Positions 44,477 through 52,735 of a stretch of DNA of 64,000 nt are shown piece after piece (position 1 is the stretch's first letter; the number at the start of each line of letters is the position of its first letter). Below the pieces are notes generated by a model. It did no database searches. It was not told the origin of the DNA and saw nothing but the letters and a program-made list of their open reading frames with translations. The stretch lies in contig NZ_FPEI01000005.1 of assembly GCF_900117415.1 (NCBI RefSeq), positions 186,001-250,000 on the forward strand, written 5' to 3'. The translations under genes and the position numbers were made by a program. Source of the stretch: Hyphomicrobium sp. CS1BSMeth3 (lineage in GTDB: Bacteria; Pseudomonadota; Alphaproteobacteria; Rhizobiales; Hyphomicrobiaceae).

Positions 44477-45538
44477 CTAGGAGCGGAGCTCAGGTGCTGC
44501 ATTGCGCCGGACGGCTGCGCCGGCTTCGTACCAGCCCTTGGACGCGTTTGCGATCCTGACGACGCTCAGCATTACCGGCACCTCGATCAGGACGCCGACA
44601 ACCGTGGCCAGCGCGGCGCCGGAGTTCAAGCCGAACAATCCGATGGCAGCTGCCACCGCCAGCTCGAAGAAATTGCTGGCACCGATCAGCGCAGAGGGCG
44701 CCGCGACGCAATGGGCTTCGCCGCTCCAGCGATTGAGAAGATAGGCGAGTCCAGCATTGAAGTAGACCTGGATCAGGATCGGCACAGCCAAGAGGGCTAT
44801 GACCAGCGGCTGCGCCAGGATCTGCGGCCCCTGAAACGCGAACAGCAAGACCAATGTTGCCAGGAGGGCGAGCAGGGACAACGGCTGCACAGTAGCGAGA
44901 AGCCTTTGCAGGCCCGCATCACCGCTGCCCGCCAACACAGCTCGTCTTATGACCTGCGCCAGGATCACCGGAACGACGATGTAGAGCACGACCGACAGCA
45001 ACAGCGTCTGCCACGGCACTACGATGGCGGAGAGGCCCAACAGCAACGCTACAATGGGTGCAAACGCAAAGATCATGATGACGTCGTTGAGCGCGACCTG
45101 GCTGAGCGTGAAGTGCGGCTCGCCGTCGGAGAGGTTGCTCCACACGAACACCATGGCCGTGCAGGGTGCCGCGGCAAGCAGGATCAGACCCGCGATGTAG
45201 CTCGTGACCTGATCGGCGGGCAGGAGCGGCCGGAACAGCCAACCAATGAAGATCCAGCCGAGCAGGGCCATGGAGAACGGCTTCACCGCCCAGTTGATGA
45301 AGAGCGTCACGCCGATTCCGCGCCAATGCTCGGTGACCTTATTGAGAGCACCGAAGTCGATTTTCACAAGCATCGGGATGATCATCAGCCAGATCAGAAC
45401 GGCTACAGGCAGGTTGACGCTCGCTACTTCCGCCGAGGCGATGCCCTGAAAGACGCCCGGCGCCAGCCAGCCGAGCGCGATGCCCGCGACAATGCACAAG
45501 GTCACCCAAAGGGTGAGATAGCGTTCGAAAGTGGACAT
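44477..45538 (-). CDS. acr3: arsenite efflux permease Acr3
   Basis: 353 residues from the ATG at 45538 (MSTFERYLTLWV), preceded by a G-rich ribosome site; upstream in-frame codons cross the operator and are unlikely to be used. About ten membrane helices. LLAAAPCTAMVFVWSNLSDG holds the conserved cysteine used for As(III) transport. It exports arsenite. It is divergent from arsR and converges on arsJ with 5 bases between. Confidence 0.92.
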   Translation of the reverse strand: MSTFERYLTLWVTLCIVAGIALGWLAPGVFQGIASAEVASVNLPVAVLIWLMIIPMLVKIDFGALNKVTEHWRGIGVTLFINWAVKPFSMALLGWIFIGWLFRPLLPADQVTSYIAGLILLAAAPCTAMVFVWSNLSDGEPHFTLSQVALNDVIMIFAFAPIVALLLGLSAIVVPWQTLLLSVVLYIVVPVILAQVIRRAVLAGSGDAGLQRLLATVQPLSLLALLATLVLLFAFQGPQILAQPLVIALLAVPILIQVYFNAGLAYLLNRWSGEAHCVAAPSALIGASNFFELAVAAAIGLFGLNSGAALATVVGVLIEVPVMLSVVRIANASKGWYEAGAAVRRNAAPELRS

Positions 45539-45590
45539 TGCCCCCATCCAAATGTTTCGGCGCCGACGAACTGCTTGACGCCTGCTGTCT

Positions 45591-45610
45591 ATTTCTATTA
45601 TTCTAGAAAT
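45591..45610. promoter_or_regulatory. ArsR operator between acr3 and arsR
   Basis: ATTTCTA-TTATTC-TAGAAAT is an inverted repeat with 7-base arms between the divergent acr3 and arsR genes. Its AT-rich dyad character matches known ArsR sites. It would repress both directions in the absence of arsenite. Confidence 0.75.
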
Positions 45611-45641
45611 AACAGCCTTTGACGTCAACGATGGATTTGCG

Positions 45642-45959
45642 ATGAAGATCGACGACGCAGCTGCCCGCCTTGAAGCCCTCGGCAATCCAACACGCCTCAA
45701 GATCTATCGAGCCTTGGTGCGCGCGGGCGACAATGGGCTGAGCGTTGGCAGATTGCAGGCGCGTCTTGATGTCGCCGCCTCGACTCTGTCGCACCATCTC
45801 AAATCCTTGATGATCGTCGGTCTTGTAACTCAGGAGCGTCAAGCGACCACGCTCATCTGTCGCGCCAACTACGATGTGATGAACGGCCTCGTCGCATTTC
45901 TCGTCGACGAGTGCTGCATCGAAACGACCTGCGCGTCGTCAGCGAAGGCGGCGGGTTAG
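45642..45959 (+). CDS. arsR: ArsR-family repressor
   Basis: 105 residues with a winged helix (LQARLDVAASTLSHHLKSLMIVGLV) and a C-terminal arsenite-type cysteine cluster DECCIETTC. It is divergent from acr3 and starts 31 bases after the dyad. A second repressor domain is in the ArsR-ArsC fusion, so two ars promoters may be sensed separately. Confidence 0.92.
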   Translation: MKIDDAAARLEALGNPTRLKIYRALVRAGDNGLSVGRLQARLDVAASTLSHHLKSLMIVGLVTQERQATTLICRANYDVMNGLVAFLVDECCIETTCASSAKAAG

Positions 45960-45998
45960 GGAGCACGCTTCGACTATTCAACTAGGAGGAAAAGCGCC

Positions 45999-47309
45999 AT
46001 GAGCAAGAAGCTGGCGATTGTCGGGGCGGGACCTGTAGGCTTGGCGGCTGCCGCGCACGCCCTGGAGCGCGGCCTCGATCCGATCGTGCTGGAGGCTGGC
46101 AGCGAAGCTGGCCACGCAATCCGGCAGTGGCCTCATGTGCGCATGTTCTCGCCATGGGAGTACAACATCGACAAAGCGGCCGAGCGCCTGCTGACTCCGA
46201 CCGGCTGGAACGCACCCGATCCGACGGCCTACCCGACCGGTGGCGATCTCTTGGCTCACTACGTCACGCCCCTAGCCACGCGCACGGCACTCAAGGATCG
46301 CATTAAGACGTTCTCCCGTGTCACCGCGATCAGCCGCAAAGGATTCGACAAAGTGAAGTCGAGGGGCCGTGAGGCAGCGCTCTTCGAGATTCGATACAAG
46401 AATGGCAAAGGGCCGGAACTGCTTACCGCCGATGCCATCATCGATGCCTCGGGCACTTGGTTCTCCCCCAATCCTGCGGGCAGCAACGGCCTGCCTGCCG
46501 TCGGCGAGGCTGCCGCCGCGAAACGGATCGCCTATGCCATGCCCGATGTGCTCGGAGTCGAGCGCGCCCGCTATGCCGGCAAGACCGTCGCCGTTCTCGG
46601 TGCCGGACATTCGGCCATTGGCACGCTCATCGACCTTGTGCGACTGAAAGACGACGCGCCGGAGACCACGGTCATCTGGTTGCTGCGCGGCGACAGCCCG
46701 CAGAAGGCATTCGGTGGCGGTGCCAGCGACAAGCTGTCGGCACGCGGAGAACTGGGCGCGGCCTTTGCGCGTCTCGTTGTCGAAGGACGGCTGAAGGTCG
46801 AGACATCCTTCGACGTAACCCACGTCACGGAGCGGGATGGGCGGTTGCGTATCGGAGCCGGATCTGCCTGCTGTGGCCGCCACGTCATCGTCGACGAGCT
46901 GATCGTCGCGACGGGTTTCCGGCCGGACCTCGGCTTCCTCTCCGAGCTGCGTCTGTCGCTCGATCCCGCACTCGATTGCCCGACGGCGCTGGCGCCGCTG
47001 ATTGACCCGAACGAGCACAGCTGCGGCACCGTGCGTCCGCACGGCGCCCGGGAGCTCGCGCATCCCGAGCGCGGCTTCTACATCGCCGGCATGAAATCCT
47101 ATGGCCGCGCGCCGACATTCCTCATGCTCACTGGCTATGAGCAAGTGCGTTCGATCGTGGCCGACATCGCCGGCGACAAGGAAGCCGCGGCGCGCGTCGA
47201 TCTGGTACTGCCCGAGACAGGCGTGTGCTCGCGCGCGCCCGCTGCGGATGCCTGCTGCGGTAGTCCCGCCGTCAAGCCTTCTTTGGGGCCCGTGGCCTGC
47301 TGTGGATGA
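45999..47309 (+). CDS. arsO: flavoprotein monooxygenase-like ArsO
   Basis: 436 residues. FAD fold GAGPVGLAAAAHALERG at the N-terminus, a second nucleotide fold GAGHSAIGTLIDL near 200, and the ATGFRPDLGFL segment. The cysteine-rich C-terminal tail (DACCGSPA and ACCG) may bind arsenite or another soft metal. ArsO-like enzymes recur in ars operons, but their reaction is not settled. It starts 39 bases after arsR with an AGGAGGAAAA ribosome site, so arsR and arsO form an operon. Confidence 0.83.
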   Translation: MSKKLAIVGAGPVGLAAAAHALERGLDPIVLEAGSEAGHAIRQWPHVRMFSPWEYNIDKAAERLLTPTGWNAPDPTAYPTGGDLLAHYVTPLATRTALKDRIKTFSRVTAISRKGFDKVKSRGREAALFEIRYKNGKGPELLTADAIIDASGTWFSPNPAGSNGLPAVGEAAAAKRIAYAMPDVLGVERARYAGKTVAVLGAGHSAIGTLIDLVRLKDDAPETTVIWLLRGDSPQKAFGGGASDKLSARGELGAAFARLVVEGRLKVETSFDVTHVTERDGRLRIGAGSACCGRHVIVDELIVATGFRPDLGFLSELRLSLDPALDCPTALAPLIDPNEHSCGTVRPHGARELAHPERGFYIAGMKSYGRAPTFLMLTGYEQVRSIVADIAGDKEAAARVDLVLPETGVCSRAPAADACCGSPAVKPSLGPVACCG

Positions 47310-47344
47310 TGCGCCTATCAGGCGATGGCCGGTGATTTCAGCTA

Positions 47345-48013
47345 TTGGAACCAGCGAGACGCTGGCCTGACGCGCGTTCTGGAGACGAGTTTCTTGAGCC
47401 GCTATCATCCTGTGTCTCAGCGCGTCTCTCGACATTGACGCATTCGATCCGTGCAGGGGCTTTGCTCTTGGGCGGCGCCTGGCTGGCCATGCCATTCACG
47501 TTGCTGCATGGCCGGCAATGGGGCGTGGCTTTCCTCGCCTACGTGGCAGCAAGCAACGGCAACAAGGAAGCCGTGCTTTCACCGGCCGTCGCCGTCACGC
47601 TCGGCTTGATCGGGACGTTCGCAAGCCTGCTTGGCAATGAAGCCGCAATCCGAATGGGCCGACGGCGCCTCGCACACACCGCCATATTCGCGTCCGTCAT
47701 TCTCGGAGGCACGATCGGCTTTCTCGGTACCGCCTCCTACCCGGTTGCCGTCGGGCTCATGCTCATCTAAGGGCTGGTCATGTGGCTCGATTCCTCATCA
47801 TTGACGGCGGGCGCGGCCGGCACCGCCGAGCCGTCCCGTCGCGGTGCGACGCTCGCAGTGCACTCGACGCTCAGCTACGCGGGCGGCTTCGTCGGTCCAC
47901 TCATGATGGGCTGGACGCTCGATCTCAGTGGCGGCATGTCGACTGTGGGCTGGGGCCTATCGTTTTCGGCGATCTCCGCGCTGATGCTCCTCGCCTTGAT
48001 CGCGTTCTGGTGA
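47345..48013 (+). pseudogene. MFS transporter C-terminal half with in-frame stop
   Basis: A membrane-protein frame (AYVAASNGNKEAVLSPAVAV, then GRRRLAHTAIFASVILGGTIGFLG) reaches a TAA at 47768-47770, then continues in the same frame as GLVMWLDSSSLTAGAAG and GGFVGPLMMGWTLDLSGG to 48013. The stop replaces a codon that is often Tyr at this spot (MLIYGL type). The N-terminal half is missing. It is a decayed MFS carrier at the end of the ars cluster. Confidence 0.75.
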
Positions 48014-48608
48014 ATCAGGCCGCGAGAGCTTTTGGGGGGACAAGGGCGCGCTTAGATTTAGCGGAGCGGCCGGTCCGCCATTGCCTTCCGCCTTGGACAC
48101 ATGATTGAGATTGGATCGGGCGGAAAGATGCTAACTGCAATCGATGCCTGCTGTGTCGCGGCAACGAATGCGCACAAGCGGCCAATTCTGAGCTGCTCGC
48201 GTATAAGCCGGGGAAATTATAGTTCCACTTCAATTACATAGGTGTTCGCAGTTTCATCCTGTACGGCGCGCCACGCCGCAATATTTCCGCGATATTCTAC
48301 GATGTTGTACGCCCCTGTCAGGCAGGCTTGGGGGCTCAATTCGCATCCGCATCAATCGCGGTTACTGCTCTTTTGTGGCCGCAGCAGATGTAGCCCGAAC
48401 TCCTGAGCAATGGCGGTTGTGGCCCCGACGTCAGGGCGGCCGGGGCGTTTGGACAATGAGGATCGAAGCCCCGATGTGCGGAGGGAACCCTTCCCTTGGT
48501 CTTGAGCGCAGAGCCATCCGGCGCCGAACCAGCCGCGCGACGCTCGGAGCTTGAGGACTTCGAGTATAGTTTGGGACTTGCTGGATACCTCGTTGGGAGG
48601 ACTGCTCG
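48014..48608. other. intergenic region at right edge of metal island
   Basis: No supported gene. It contains repeat copy B (48222-48300). Bases 48340-48560 have short open frames on both strands but no recognisable motif; a degraded insertion sequence is possible but not shown. Confidence 0.45.
48222..48300. repeat. imperfect direct repeat, copy B
   Basis: ATAGGTGTTC (48238-48247), GCAG, then TTTCATCCTGTACGGCG (48252-48268) match copy A at 17254-17280 apart from the GCAG insertion. The following bases, GGCGCGCCAC and ATATTTCC-GC-GATATT, resemble copy C at 28690-28740. It lies 31 kb from copy A in the same orientation, bracketing the metal genes. Confidence 0.6.
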
Positions 48609-49631
48609 GTGCAAACCAAGGCAACGACGAGCGAACCTGCCTCGCAGATGTTATCGCTGCTCAACGCATGTTTGACGACGCAAGCGCTTCACGTGGCTGC
48701 AAGGCTCGGCATTGCCGACGAGCTGAAAGCTGGCCCGCGCGGGATCGCTGAGCTATCGGCGGCGCTCGACGCTCAACCAGATGCGCTCGATCGGCTCATG
48801 CGCATGCTGGCGGGCATCGGTGTGTTCAGCGCGGGAGAAGGCGGGACGTACCAGCTCACGCCGCTCGGCGAAACGCTGCAAACCGATGGACCCAAGTCAG
48901 TTCGGGATTGGGCGCTCTACATTGGCGCCGCCGCGCCGTGGTCCGCATGGGGTCATCTCTATGAGTCCGTCAAAACGGGCACGCCGGGCTTCGTCCTGGC
49001 TCATGGCATGCCGACATACGACTTTCTCGAGGCGCATCCCGAGCTCGCGGCATCGTTCAACCGTTGGATGAGCAAACAATCGGACCAGCAGAACGCCGCG
49101 ATCGTGGATGCTTACGACTTCTCCAAGTTCCAAGTCGTTGCCGATATCGGCGGTGGCCAGGGCTCGACTCTGGCGGCCGTCCTCGCGCGTTATCCTTCGC
49201 TGCGAGGCATCCTTTTCGACAAGCCTTCCGTCGTGGCGGGATCGGCGCCTCTGGACGCGAGCGGAGTGCGCGTCCGCTGTGATGTCGTCGGCGGGGACAT
49301 GCTGGAGGCGGTGCCTGGAGATGCTGATCTCTACATCATCAAGCGCGTCCTGATGATTTGCAGCGATGCCGAGGCAGCCCGAGTTCTGAGAAACTGCGCG
49401 GCTCACATGCGATCAGGCCGCAAAGTGCTAGTCGTCGAGATGGTCATGCCGCCGGTGGGCGAGCCTGGCCCAGCGACAACGTTCGACATCCTCATGTTGC
49501 TCGCCAACAAGGGCGGGCGCATTCGGACGGAAGCCGAATTTCGCGCGCTATTCGCGGAGGCCGGGCTGAAGCTCGACCGCGTGATCCCCACTCGATCGCC
49601 GAACGTACTTCTCGAGGGAACGCCTGCTTGA
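48609..49631 (+). CDS. class I SAM-dependent O-methyltransferase (Methyltransf_2-like)
   Basis: 340 residues from a GTG at 48609 with GGGAGGA upstream. An N-terminal helical dimerisation domain (LLNACLTTQALHVAARLGIADEL) is followed by the methyltransferase fold: DIGGGQGSTLAAVLARYP as motif I, and YIIKRVLMICSDAEAARVLRN, where the catalytic-base region of plant-type O-methyltransferases lies (usually LHD/HDW, here KRVLMIC). The altered catalytic region makes the acceptor uncertain. It is followed 25 bases on by the Pht5-like gene. Confidence 0.82.
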   Translation: MQTKATTSEPASQMLSLLNACLTTQALHVAARLGIADELKAGPRGIAELSAALDAQPDALDRLMRMLAGIGVFSAGEGGTYQLTPLGETLQTDGPKSVRDWALYIGAAAPWSAWGHLYESVKTGTPGFVLAHGMPTYDFLEAHPELAASFNRWMSKQSDQQNAAIVDAYDFSKFQVVADIGGGQGSTLAAVLARYPSLRGILFDKPSVVAGSAPLDASGVRVRCDVVGGDMLEAVPGDADLYIIKRVLMICSDAEAARVLRNCAAHMRSGRKVLVVEMVMPPVGEPGPATTFDILMLLANKGGRIRTEAEFRALFAEAGLKLDRVIPTRSPNVLLEGTPA

Positions 49632-49656
49632 TGTTTTCCTGCAAGGAGCCGGCAGC

Positions 49657-50646
49657 ATGAGCCGCCCGCTCAGCATCGCCGTCGCTCCGTACGACCGCAC
49701 GCTTCCACTCATGGCCGGGCTCGTCCCGATCGCCGGCGTGGCGCCGGCCTACGTGACGGCGCCGCTCGAGGAGATCTTCGCGCGCGCCTTCGACGAGCAG
49801 GCCTTCGACGTCACGGAGCTCTCCTTCAGCAACTACCTCTACCTGACGGCGACCACCGGCTGCCCTTATGTCGGCCTGCCGGTGTTCCCCTCGCGCGCCT
49901 TCAGGCATTCGGCCGTCTATATCCGCACGGATCGCGGCATCCGAGGGCCCCGCGATCTCGCAGGCCGCCTCGTCGGCGTGCGCGAATTCTCGATGACGGC
50001 GGCCCTGGTCGCGCGCGGCGTGCTCGAGGACGATTTCGGCCTGCGGGCTGCCGAAGTGCGCTGGCGCTATGGGCCGGCGGACAGCGAGGACTCCCAGCCC
50101 ATCATTCGCGTGCGCCCGCGCGGAGTCGAGCTCGAGCCCCTGACCGGCGCGGACAATCTTTCCGATGCGCTGTCCGAGGGCGCGCTGGATGCCCTGATCG
50201 CCTACAAGCCGCCTAAGGCCTTCCTGAAGGGCGCTCCCAACATCCGGCGCCTGTTCGTCGACTATCCCGCCATCGAGGCCGACTACGCGCGCCGCACCGG
50301 CATTTTCCCGATCATGCATCTGATCGGTGTGCACCGAGAAATTGCGGAGCGCGAACCGGACCTCTGCCGTCACATCTGCGATGCCTTCGATGCGGCGCGC
50401 CGCTATGCCATGGCGCGCACGCAAGAGACACAGGCGCCGTTCACGAGCCTGCCCTGGGCACCGGCGGAGATGGCGCGCGTCAGTGGCATTCTCGGCGGTG
50501 ACTTCTGGCGCTACGGCGTACAAGCAAACCGCGCGGCCATCGAAGCGCTCTGCCGCTACTCCTTCGAGCAGGGCATTGCTCCGCGAAAGCTCACGCCCGA
50601 GGAGCTGTTCGTCCCCGGCGCGCTCGATTGGGAAAGCACGGCCTGA
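49657..50646 (+). CDS. 4,5-dihydroxyphthalate decarboxylase-like protein
   Basis: 329 residues of the Pht5-like group, with the fold of periplasmic binding proteins (IAVAPYDRTLPLMAGLVP, FDVTELSFSNYLYLTA, GIFPIMHLIGVHREI). No signal peptide is seen, which favours a cytoplasmic enzyme. The family removes a carboxylate from 4,5-dihydroxyphthalate; related proteins may act on other aromatic acids. It converges on the tct genes, which may import its substrate. Confidence 0.78.
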   Translation: MSRPLSIAVAPYDRTLPLMAGLVPIAGVAPAYVTAPLEEIFARAFDEQAFDVTELSFSNYLYLTATTGCPYVGLPVFPSRAFRHSAVYIRTDRGIRGPRDLAGRLVGVREFSMTAALVARGVLEDDFGLRAAEVRWRYGPADSEDSQPIIRVRPRGVELEPLTGADNLSDALSEGALDALIAYKPPKAFLKGAPNIRRLFVDYPAIEADYARRTGIFPIMHLIGVHREIAEREPDLCRHICDAFDAARRYAMARTQETQAPFTSLPWAPAEMARVSGILGGDFWRYGVQANRAAIEALCRYSFEQGIAPRKLTPEELFVPGALDWESTA

Positions 50647-50650
50647 GCCT

Positions 50651-52141
50651 CTAGGCCGCCTGTGCACGCACGCGCTTCAAGCCCCATGCCGCAACCGGCC
50701 AGAGCAGTGCCGCGATCGTCATCGCAGCGAGTACAGCCGCGACCGGGCGATTGAAGAAGGGAATGATGCTGCCATCGGACTTCATGATCGACGTCACCAG
50801 ATTCTGCTCGACCATGGTGCCCATGATGATACCGAGAACCATCGCCGCGACGGGATAGCCATTGCGCTCCATGACGTAGCCGATGACGCCGAACGCGGCG
50901 ACGGTCAGCACTGCAAAGAGATTGTTGCCGGTGGCAAAGGCGCCGACGGCGCAGAGCAACACGATGACCGGCATGACGGATGCGCGGGGCGCCCTCAGCA
51001 CGTGGCTCGACGCGCGTATCATCGCAATGCCGAGCGGGATCATGAGGATGTTGGCGAGAATGAAGATGATGTACAGCGCGTACATGCTCGACGCTTGCTC
51101 GGTGAACAGCGTCGGGCCCGGATTGAGGCCCTTCATGTAGAGTACGCCGATCGCGATCGCGGTAATCGTATCGCCTGGAATGCCGAACAGAAGCGCCGGC
51201 ACCCAACCTGCGGCCAAAGCCGAGTTGTTGCCTGATCCGGACTCGATCAAACCCTCCGGATGTCCCGTCCCGAACTTTTGCGGTTCCTTGGAGAACCTCT
51301 TCGATACCGAGTATGCGACCCAGGCAGCGATGTCGGCGCCCGCACCGGGCAGGACGCCGATCAGAACGCCTATGATGTTTCCTCGGAACTGTTGCTTTGG
51401 ATACTGCTTGGTCAGCGCCCATTGTCCGGCGAGAATGCTGCCGAGCCGCCGCCGCTCGGGTTTGGGCGGCTCCGCTGTCAGCATCGCGCGCATGACCTCG
51501 GAAACCGCGAACACGCCGACGAGCGCCGGGATCACCTCGATGCCGCCGAGCAGATTGGTATTGCCGAATGTAAAGCGCGGCGTGCCGGCAGGGTTCTCGA
51601 TTCCGATGCACGATACGAGCAGGCCAAGCAACATGCTCGCGATGGCCTTCACCGGCGACGAGCGGGAGACCAGCGTCGCGCACATCAGCCCCAGAAACGC
51701 CAGCCAGAAGTATTCGAATGTCGAGAAGCGAAGCGCCATGCTTGCGAGCGGAGGTGCCAACGCCATCAGTGCGAGCGTGCCGAAGATCCCGCCGAGGGCG
51801 CTGAACCAGAGGCCGATGCCGAGCGCCAACTCCGGCCGCCCCTTGCGGGTCATGGCATAAGCTTCATCCGTGTAGGCAGCCGACGCCGGCGTTCCCGGAA
51901 TGCGCAGCAGGGCTCCCGGGATGTCGCCGGAGAAAATCGCCATGGCGGACGACGAGATGATCGCACCGATTGCTGCGATGGGCGGCAAATAGAACGTAAT
52001 CGGCACGAGCAGTGCCGTCGCCATCGTCGCCGTAAGACCCGGCACAGCCCCGACAATCAGGCCGTAGATCGACGCGAACAGGATGGCGAGCAGGACGTCC
52101 GACTGAAAAACCAGTCCAAAACCTTGTGCGATCTCGCTCAT
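50651..52141 (-). CDS. tctA: TctA-type large membrane subunit of a tripartite tricarboxylate transporter
   Basis: 496 residues from MSEIAQGFGLVFQ at 52141; the frame extends upstream only as a shadow of tctB. About 10-12 helices, with the repeated GLTATMATALLVPITFYLPP and GVLPGAGADIAAWVAYSVSKRF motifs of TctA. It forms the channel that takes up carboxylates delivered by the periplasmic receptor. It overlaps tctB by 4 bases. Confidence 0.93.
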   Translation of the reverse strand: MSEIAQGFGLVFQSDVLLAILFASIYGLIVGAVPGLTATMATALLVPITFYLPPIAAIGAIISSSAMAIFSGDIPGALLRIPGTPASAAYTDEAYAMTRKGRPELALGIGLWFSALGGIFGTLALMALAPPLASMALRFSTFEYFWLAFLGLMCATLVSRSSPVKAIASMLLGLLVSCIGIENPAGTPRFTFGNTNLLGGIEVIPALVGVFAVSEVMRAMLTAEPPKPERRRLGSILAGQWALTKQYPKQQFRGNIIGVLIGVLPGAGADIAAWVAYSVSKRFSKEPQKFGTGHPEGLIESGSGNNSALAAGWVPALLFGIPGDTITAIAIGVLYMKGLNPGPTLFTEQASSMYALYIIFILANILMIPLGIAMIRASSHVLRAPRASVMPVIVLLCAVGAFATGNNLFAVLTVAAFGVIGYVMERNGYPVAAMVLGIIMGTMVEQNLVTSIMKSDGSIIPFFNRPVAAVLAAMTIAALLWPVAAWGLKRVRAQAA

Positions 52142-52659
52142 GGCAGGCCGATCCATGGCAGCGGGAGCAGGCCCGAGGGCAACGGCACACGCAAGAGCTG
52201 GAGAAAGAGCAGGTTGATGACGAGGGGCGCGACGATGGCCACCGGAATTGCGAGGCGCCAGCGCGCGCCGAGCGCCAGCGATGTGACGAGGACGATGGCG
52301 GCAGCCGTCGGCAGAAAGCCTAGCCAATCGACGACGTAGACATAGAAGATCAGCAGCACCGGAGGCAGGAGAACCCACAACTCGCGCCATCGGCTCGGCG
52401 ATGGTTCGGCGGCGTCAGGTGCATCCTCCGTCTGACCAGTAGCCTCTGTCAGCTCGGCTTCCGCCTCATTTTCGTAGCGGCGGCCGACACCCGCAGCAAT
52501 CAAGCCACCGCAGATAGCGAGGCTGATACCGACAATCATCGGAAAGACTTCGGGGCCGATCTGCTGGCCGGGTACGGGCGGCAGTCGCGAGCCGCCATAG
52601 GCTGCAACGCCGCCCAGGGCGACCAGGAACAGCCCTGTCACGCGATCAGAAAGCTGCAT
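52138..52659 (-). CDS. tctB: TctB-type small membrane subunit
   Basis: 173 residues with four hydrophobic segments (GLFLVALGGVAAYGGSRLPP near the start, WVLLPPVLLIFYVYVVDWLGFLPTAA later). Second gene of tctC-B-A, after an intercistronic hairpin. Length and helix count are typical. Confidence 0.9.
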   Translation of the reverse strand: MQLSDRVTGLFLVALGGVAAYGGSRLPPVPGQQIGPEVFPMIVGISLAICGGLIAAGVGRRYENEAEAELTEATGQTEDAPDAAEPSPSRWRELWVLLPPVLLIFYVYVVDWLGFLPTAAAIVLVTSLALGARWRLAIPVAIVAPLVINLLFLQLLRVPLPSGLLPLPWIGLP

Positions 52660-52699
52660 CAGGGATATTGTCTCGAAAAGCGCTTGGATCGAGAGGAGG

Positions 52700-52725
52700 C
52701 GGCCCGCGCACTGCCACGCGGGCCG
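52700..52725 (-). promoter_or_regulatory. intercistronic hairpin between tctC and tctB
   Basis: CGGCCCGCG and CGCGGGCCG form a 9-base stem with an 8-base loop in the 76-base gap. No T-run follows, so it probably stabilises tctC mRNA or attenuates rather than ends transcription, giving more receptor than channel. Confidence 0.6.
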
Positions 52726-52735
52726 GTCCGAAGGG

